This document shows positions 58,727-64,000 of a stretch of DNA of 64,000 nucleotides, piece by piece. This DNA comes from Rugalucina vietnamica (Eukaryota; Mollusca; Bivalvia; Lucinida; Lucinidae). The stretch is taken from NCBI GenBank assembly GCA_964017185.1, contig OZ024875.1:44102486-44166485 (forward strand). Direction: 5' to 3'. A program made the translations under genes and the position numbers. The first letter of the stretch is position 1, and each line of letters opens with the position of its first letter. The notes under the pieces are model-generated. The model saw nothing but the letters and a program-made list of their open reading frames with translations, was not told where the DNA came from and did no database searches.

Positions 58727-58992
58727 CATCAGGAAAACATGTCTGTGCAATGAATACCCCCTTAAACTCCAATTTTATATAGCAAAACTGGGGTATGCAG
58801 GGGAATACCTACTTTTCTTATTTTTGCTCCAAAACATAGATTGTGGGTACTTTTTAGAACCGCAACGCCAAGGTGGTTCTGACATGTGTAAGCAAAAATA
58901 AGAAAAAAATATCACAAAATATTTTCTGGTGAAATTTTCAATTTTTACAATTTAAAAATCTCTGTACATTGCATGGGCAAGTTTTCATAATG
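58727..58992. mobile_element. MITE-1 copy n (nearly full length)
   Basis: CATCAGGAAAACATGTCTGT to GGGCAAGTTTTCATAATG. The central hairpin has decayed (AACGCCAAGG). A separate end fragment lies at 58626-58664. Confidence 0.82.
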
Positions 58993-59131
58993 AGGTAATT
59001 GTTGAACATTTCGTTTTGAAACCTAAGTCGGACAACATTTTAGGCAAGATTCAAAACTACCTTGCAACATCAAATTTATGATTATTATTAAAACTTGTTT
59101 TCATATTGTCATTATCTATACAACTTTACTA

Positions 59132-59373
59132 CATTACAAAAACTTGCCCAAGCAAAATAACGAAATTTTTTAAGCTATAAAAATGAAAACTGTCAGTAGA
59201 AAAAAAACAAAACAAACTTATTTTTAATCAAATCATAGAGGCCGTTCTAACGTGTACCAACAATCAATGTTTTGGGCAAAAATGTTAAAATTATCAAATT
59301 TTTACCAATGAAATTTTAAAATTTTGCTGATGAAAAAATTCTCTGTACATTGCATGGGCATGCATTTGTAATG
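59132..59373. mobile_element. MITE-1 copy o (diverged)
   Basis: CATTACAAAAACTTGCCC to GCATGCATTTGTAATG. One hairpin arm is reduced to GAGGCCGTTCTAACGTGTAC. Confidence 0.75.
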
Positions 59374-59453
59374 GTATAAACAGAATTATGAATGGGTCAG
59401 AAATGAGAGGCTGCTCTACTTAATCTAAAATTTTGCTGATATCAAAGCCCAAA

Positions 59454-59691
59454 TGAGCTGCATCGTGAGAAAACCGGATTTTTGCCTAGGCGAAAACAAA
59501 GGCGCAGATCAGCTTCGCGGTAACCGCGAAGCTGATCTGCGACTTTGTTTTCCCTACTCGGATAGTACAATTCCTCTTCTACTTAAATCCGAAATTTCAA
59601 GTTTCTAGCTCTTTTCTGAGCTTGTACAGGCCGGTTTGTGTCGGACCTGGTCAGAAACCCCGAAGACCGGTTTTCTCGCGTCGAGGCTCAA
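59454..59691 (+). mobile_element. MITE-2 copy 6
   Basis: TGAGCTGCATCGTGAGAAAA to TCGCGTCGAGGCTCAA. Full length with an intact palindrome GCTTCGCGGTAACCGCGAAGC. It lies downstream of the fucosidase stop codon. Confidence 0.86.
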
Positions 59692-59743
59692 ATGATTTCT
59701 TGTGCAGCCTCTTTTACACACATTCACTCTCACAAACATAAAC

Positions 59744-59980
59744 TAAGCTGCGTCATGAGAAAAACGATTTTTGCCAATACGAAAACAAAGGCGCAGATCA
59801 GCTGTGCAGTAACTGCACAGCTGATCAGCATCTGTGTTTTCCCTACACGGATAGTACAATTCCACACCTTCCTAAATCTGAAATTTCAAGCTTCTAGCCA
59901 TCTTCTTTAGCTGCACAAGCTGATTTGTGTTAGAACAGGTCTGAAATCCTTTAGACCGATTTTCTTGCATCACGGCTCAA
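59744..59980 (+). mobile_element. MITE-2 copy 7, abutting the fucosidase stop
   Basis: TAAGCTGCGTCATGAGAAAA to TTGCATCACGGCTCAA, with the palindrome core changed symmetrically to CTGTGCAGTAACTGCACAG. It ends 7 bp from the TGA at 59988. Confidence 0.85.
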
Positions 59981-59987
59981 ATCATAA

Positions 59988-60276
59988 TCAATAGTCCCAA
60001 TATGCTTGAAATCCATTCTTAAGGTTGTACATCTTGAACACCCAGGTATAATCACAAGGCATTTGGTTAAACGGAATAACTGGTATCTGTAGATAGACAC
60101 CCGGTTCCTTGGGGTCAGCTGGGTTTTTCCAGCCAATCTGGTGAGGGTACCCTAGTAACTTGATCATGGTGTTCTTGCCAGCCAATGGAGCCCCTAGCTT
60201 GAAGGGGCCTGGTTCGGGCCAGTCCAGGACAAAAGCGTAGACCACAGGGTTCCCTGACTCAATCTTAGCTGTGTAC
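59988..60276 (-). CDS. FUCA: Alpha-L-fucosidase last exon and stop
   Basis: A 289-nt terminal exon after acceptor CATTACAG. It encodes [20 protein letters not shown], the C-terminal beta-sandwich ([27 protein letters not shown]) and [18 protein letters not shown], then TGA at 59990-59988. The last eight or so residues extend beyond the family's usual end near the WxxKL strand. A MITE-2 terminus begins only a few bases after the stop, so the 3' UTR is probably made of mobile-element DNA. Confidence 0.92.
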
Positions 60277-63200
60277 CTGTAATGAGCAAGGAAATTTCAG
60301 ATATTATTAAGTAAAAAGTGATTTTATCCCACGACTGATAATATTTCAGCTTAACTATTTAATTTTATGTTTACTGATAATGTATCATGATTCTCAATGA
60401 AAATTTTGAACTTTGCATTAAAGCCAAATGATAGGACTTTTTACTTGCAACACCATTAGATGAAAATACAAAATGATACACAAAAATACAAGCGGTAAGT
60501 CCGTAAACAGCAGCTATTCATAGCTAATTTTATATAGAGGTATGTTACATTATCCGACTTTAAAATAAATTTTCACTTTGACAAGCATTTTAGTAAGTGG
60601 TGCGCTTCTAAAGTGTCTCAGTATACTAACCACACTCTGGGTGTCTCAGTGTCATTCTGGTATCTCCAGGGTTTTGTTTCATAGATCCCCTCCCCGTTCA
60701 CCTTCAGCCAGTCCCCCATGGCTCTCAGTCTCTCCTCAAACAAGGGGATAATGGTCCCCTCCTTAGTCGGGCCAACATTGATAAGGATGTTGCCTCCACA
60801 GCTGGAATGATCAGAAATGAGGAGTTAACCCATATCTGATGAATGGATTCGTGCATCATTATCAATTGGATGAGTCCACTTTCATTTTTAAGGGTGTTGG
60901 GAGTGATTTTTAGCTTTTATCTCATTTTTCGATGAAATTTCTCTGTGCAAATAAAACAGGCCCAGATGTGACGCCACGTTATGCGGCGTCACATCTGGGC
61001 CTATTCTGTTTGCACGGACAAATTGCATCACAAAATGAGATAAAAACTTAAAGTCACATCTGGGGCTATGTTGTTTGCCTATGTCTCATAAAAAGGACAC
61101 CAGGCTTATATGAATTAATGTGTCAGGCTCAAGAACATGTGTCCTGGGTGGGGATCGAACCCAGAACCTCTCAACTTGGGAGTCTGATGCTCCATCACCA
61201 GGCCACCATGCTCCTCCAAAATTCAGTATCGAAGGTAAAGTTTTACACTTTAAGTTTAATACAGTCCTTTCCTTGTAGATGATGGACATATTTAAATCTG
61301 GTTTGGTGATCCTGTGGCCCTGAGGAGTAGAAAACCAGAGGACCAATGGTCTTGTAAATGCTCACCTGAGATCTGAGATATATATACCAATAACCTTGTA
61401 TGACTATGAAGGTCATATGCATGGATATAGCCCCAGGACAGAGTTTATGAAGGTCATATGCTTGGATATAGCCCCAGGACAGAGTCTATGAAGGTCATAT
61501 GCTTGGATATAGCCCCAGGATAAGGTCTATGAAGGTCATATGCATGGATATAGCCCCAGGACAGAGTCTATGAAGGTCACATGCTTGGATATAGCCCCAG
61601 GACAGAGTCTCTGAAGGTCATATGCATGGATATAGCCCCAGGACAGAGTCTATGAAGGTCACATGCATGGATATAGCCCCAGGACAGAGTTTATGAAGGT
61701 CATATGCATGGATATAGCCCCAGGACAGAGTCTATGAAGGTCATATGCATGGATATAGCCCCAGGACAGAGTCAGAATTACCCCAGGGATCAATTTTTTT
61801 TTATCAAATTCATAAATATTCTGTCCATTTACCCATTTCCCGAAAGTTTTTCCCTTCAGTGAAATTTAATAGTTTTCTGTATTATGTGACCTCTGTTGAC
61901 CTTGCTGTAAAATCTGTCAAGTTCATCACCGGATCATGATTCAGTACTCTAGTCTTAATTGCTACATGTCAAGTTCCGTTGCAATAGGTTCAGCAGTTCC
62001 CGAGAAGAAGATTTTTGAAGGGTTTTTACAATAGATGGGCATGGCGGCCATCTTGGTCATGTGACCTGGTTTATTTTATAAATACATTAGTTCCACTTTC
62101 AAACAGATGCTTCTTATAAAATTTGACTTGGACTGGCCAAGCAGTTTTAGAGAAGAAAATCTTTGAATATTATGGTAATATACATGTATACTGCCCCTCG
62201 GTCCAAATTTATTTCAGAATCTTAAATCGCCAGTTCATATGCCCATTTCATGCAAGTATTGTCCTTCAAAGCACATTTTAACAATTTTCCCTATTCAAAT
62301 GCATAGGCGACATATGTTGACCTTGCCGTAAAATAGGTCAAGGTCAACCCAGGCTCATGATTTATACAAACTTTGTAGAGCTCTATTGCCTGACACTTCA
62401 TAGCAAGTTTCATAATCATAGGCCTTCTATTTTAAAGGTATATGCTATTTATAGCCATGGTGGCCATCATGGTCATGTGACCTGAACCATTTATATAAAC
62501 TTTTGTTCCCCCTTCCAATGGATGCTCCACATGAAGTTTGGGTTTGATTGGTCAAGTGGTTTCAGACAAGATCTTCGAATATTATGGTAATATACATCTA
62601 TACTGCCCCGGGCGGGGGCAGACCAGCCCCTGGGATCCAATTTTTTTTTTCAGAAAAAAAAAATCTATATATATATATTTGCCCATTTCCATCAAGTTTT
62701 TCCCTTTTTTCCTTAAAATGACATTTTGACAATTTTCCTCATTCAAATGCATGCGCGACCTAACTTGACCTTGCAGTAAATAGGACAAGATCATTCAAGG
62801 GTCACAATTTATATAAACCTCATAGAGCTCCTCTCCCTGACTGGATGCTTCATGCCAAGTTTCAAAATCAGAGGCCTTCTGGTTCTGGAGAAGATTTCTT
62901 AAAGGTTTTTGCCATTTATAGCCATCTTGGTCATGTGACCTGGACCATATAAACTTTCATTCCCCCTTCCTAAGGATGCTTCACATGAAGTTTGGTTTTG
63001 ATTGGCCAAGCGGTGTCAGAGGAGAAGATCTTTGAAATTTTAGATGAACGAATGACGACAGACGGAAGACTGAGCATGCATGGCCATCCTATAAGCTCAT
63101 CTCGTGAGCCTTCAGCTCAGGTGAGCTAAAAATATTTGAAATGCGTTTTTAAATTTTTTCTGACTATCTTGCTTTCAATAGCCAATATAGTTTAAATAAG

Positions 63201-63354
63201 TTATGGCAAAATTATTTCTACCTCACAGTTCCGACAAGGGTTTCAATGAGATCATCCATAGAGAGAAACTGGGAGAGGTTTGTGTTCCTACGGTAACCCC
63301 AGGATTGTTTATCTATCGTCATGGCATTCTCCCACTTTCTCTTTTGAAGCACAC
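59988..63354 (-). CDS. FUCA: Alpha-L-fucosidase (GH29), 3' three exons
   Basis: Three minus-strand exons (63354-63222, 60801-60631, 60276-59988) join in frame through about 195 codons to a TGA stop. They cover the end of the catalytic barrel and the C-terminal beta domain of lysosomal or secreted alpha-L-fucosidase, which removes terminal alpha-linked fucose from glycoconjugates. Recognisable blocks are [37 protein letters not shown] and [20 protein letters not shown], in the order expected of FUCA1/FUCA2. The nucleophile and acid/base residues lie upstream, past the right edge. FUCA1 and FUCA2 cannot be told apart here. The intron at 60802-63221 holds an A element, a MITE-3 and a tRNA-headed SINE. 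Confidence 0.93.
60631..60801 (-). CDS. FUCA: Alpha-L-fucosidase exon (second from last)
   Basis: A 171-nt exon with acceptor ATTCCAG and donor GTTAGT. It encodes [20 protein letters not shown], then a helix ([17 protein letters not shown]) and [11 protein letters not shown]. The NVGPTKEG and NGE.IY..KPW blocks are strong fucosidase signatures. It ends TG, completed by G of the last exon to Trp (RVW/YTAK). Confidence 0.94.
60876..61112. mobile_element. MITE-3 copy 2, in fucosidase intron
   Basis: Same order as copy 1 but inverted: GATGAGTCCACTTTCATTTT, TCGATGAAATTTCTCTGTGC, then hairpin CCCAGATGTGACGCC.. GGCGTCACATCTGGG and CATAAAAAGGACACCAGGCT. Confidence 0.75.
61128..61216 (-). other. tRNA-like SINE head
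   Basis: The minus strand reads GGAGCATGGTGGCCTGGTGA (A-box-like) and TCTGGGTTCGATCCCCACCC (B-box), about 75 nt apart as in tRNA-derived SINEs. It is joined to MITE-3 copy 2. Acceptor-stem pairing is poor. Confidence 0.65.
61332..63128. mobile_element. A-family element 4 (no large insertion)
   Basis: AACCAGAGGACCAATGGTCT to AGCCTTCAGCTCAGGTGAGC, about 1.8 kb, in the fucosidase intron. It is the most complete reference copy of the family but contains a private 41-bp tandem expansion. Confidence 0.8.
61405..61772 (+). repeat. 41-bp tandem repeat, about 9 units, in A4
   Basis: GAAGGTCATATGCATGGATA plus TAGCCCCAGGACAGAGTCTAT repeated with very few changes. Other A copies have a single TATAGCCCC block here, so this is a recent expansion. 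Confidence 0.92.
63222..63354 (-). CDS. FUCA: Alpha-L-fucosidase exon (third from last)
   Basis: A 133-nt exon between TTTCAG and GTAGAA. It reads [20 protein letters not shown] and then [20 protein letters not shown], matching the fucosidase segment that leads into the TVS.GGN strand. It ends with AG, completed by C of the next exon to Ser. No earlier fucosidase exon was found between 63360 and 64000, so the rest of the gene lies to the right. Confidence 0.92.
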
Positions 63355-63564
63355 CTGAAACAGACAAAGGTACTTTTGTTTGAACTGTCAAAAATAGAGA
63401 CAAAATTTGACAATAAATCACTAGTTTTCTACTATTCTGCACGGGTACCAGTTACGGAGACTCTGCAAAAAACTTTGCTCTGGTGACACAAAAGTTGCCC
63501 TGGGGAGCCCCCAAGATGACCCAGTTTGAAGCACCAATTAAGTGACAAAGCCCCATTACTTTAA

Positions 63565-63803
63565 TTGAGCCGCGACGCGAGAAAACCGGTCTTCGGGGTT
63601 TCCGATCAGGTCCGACACAAACTGGCCTGTACAAGCTCAGAAAAGAGCTAGAAGCTTAAAATTTCGGATTTAAGTAGAAGAGGAATTGTACTATCTGAGT
63701 AGCGAAAACAAAGGCGCTGATCAGCTTCGCGGTTACCGCGAAGCTGATCTGCGCCTTTGTTTTCGCCTAGGCAAAAATCCGGTTTTCTCACGATGCGGCT
63801 CAA
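63565..63803 (-). mobile_element. MITE-2 copy 8
   Basis: Minus-strand full copy, TTGAGCCGCGACGCGAGAAA to CACGATGCGGCTCAA, perfect palindrome. It sits in the fucosidase intron upstream of exon 63222-63354. Confidence 0.86.
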
Positions 63804-64000
63804 TTGGCCTTTTGATCTGTTGAATACAATGTGCAGGGTGCAAACAATTCCTATTGTTATATGCTGCCGAATTAATTGAGTCAAACTAAAGAAATGGGAG
63901 ATGTACCTGTGGCCAAACCTGCACAAATTGTGGAAAATCAAGTTTTGGTTAGTAGACAGCTAATATAAAAGGGTACATGTTATTTTAACCAAATGTTAGC

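Noticed and set aside
63648..63941. Open frame with GADQLRGNREADQRLCFRY as a conserved protein
   Set aside because: This peptide is the translation of MITE-2 and recurs at 11361, 20513 and 59454, so it marks the repeat and not a gene.

Overview
This window looks like eukaryotic, AT-rich, intron-heavy animal DNA. It is probably from a marine invertebrate and most likely a bivalve mollusc. That identification is inference: it rests on the split C-type lectin exons, the LINE and SINE types, and very dense short inverted-repeat elements. There is no operon, prokaryotic gene or CRISPR array. Only two host genes can be supported, both on the minus strand.

Gene 1 (about 1.9-31 kb, leaving the window on the left) is a secreted C-type lectin-like protein. 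Five coding exons join in frame, all with phase-1 introns: a signal-peptide exon (30891-30951), then two C-type lectin-like domains (CTLDs), each split over two exons (30157-30336 + 22787-22996, then 20751-20930 + 1944-2141). Gene 2 (59988 to beyond 63354, leaving on the right) is the 3' end of a GH29 alpha-L-fucosidase: three exons plus the stop codon.

Almost everything else is mobile or repetitive DNA. At least six families recur. MITE-1 (about 280 bp, strong central hairpin) has roughly 15 copies. MITE-2 (about 235 bp, perfect central palindrome) has about 9. MITE-3 has 2. There is a tRNA-derived SINE and a second tRNA-headed SINE. A long family, called 'A' here, has ends carrying CAGGTGAGC and four copies at 3.46-9.98, 23.1-28.6, 49.8-56.3 and 61.3-63.1 kb. 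Three of the four A copies carry a 3.5-5 kb long-terminal-inverted-repeat element inside them. Elements nest up to four deep, and target-site duplications (TTAA, TTAAT, GTTAT, ATTTTC, an 11-bp SINE duplication) let several insertions be dated relative to each other.

The 40.6-45.7 kb block is the most unusual. A TIR element with a 6-bp target duplication is built from an array of about 19-20-bp self-complementary units, and a frameshifted 4.2-kb non-LTR retrotransposon (endonuclease + reverse transcriptase) sits inside that array. The whole element has split a 73-bp satellite.

The most interesting host-TE relation is that every one of the five lectin exons has a mobile-element terminus within about 10-36 bp of at least one splice junction. 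This suggests that these elements shaped, or shuffled, the CTLD exons.
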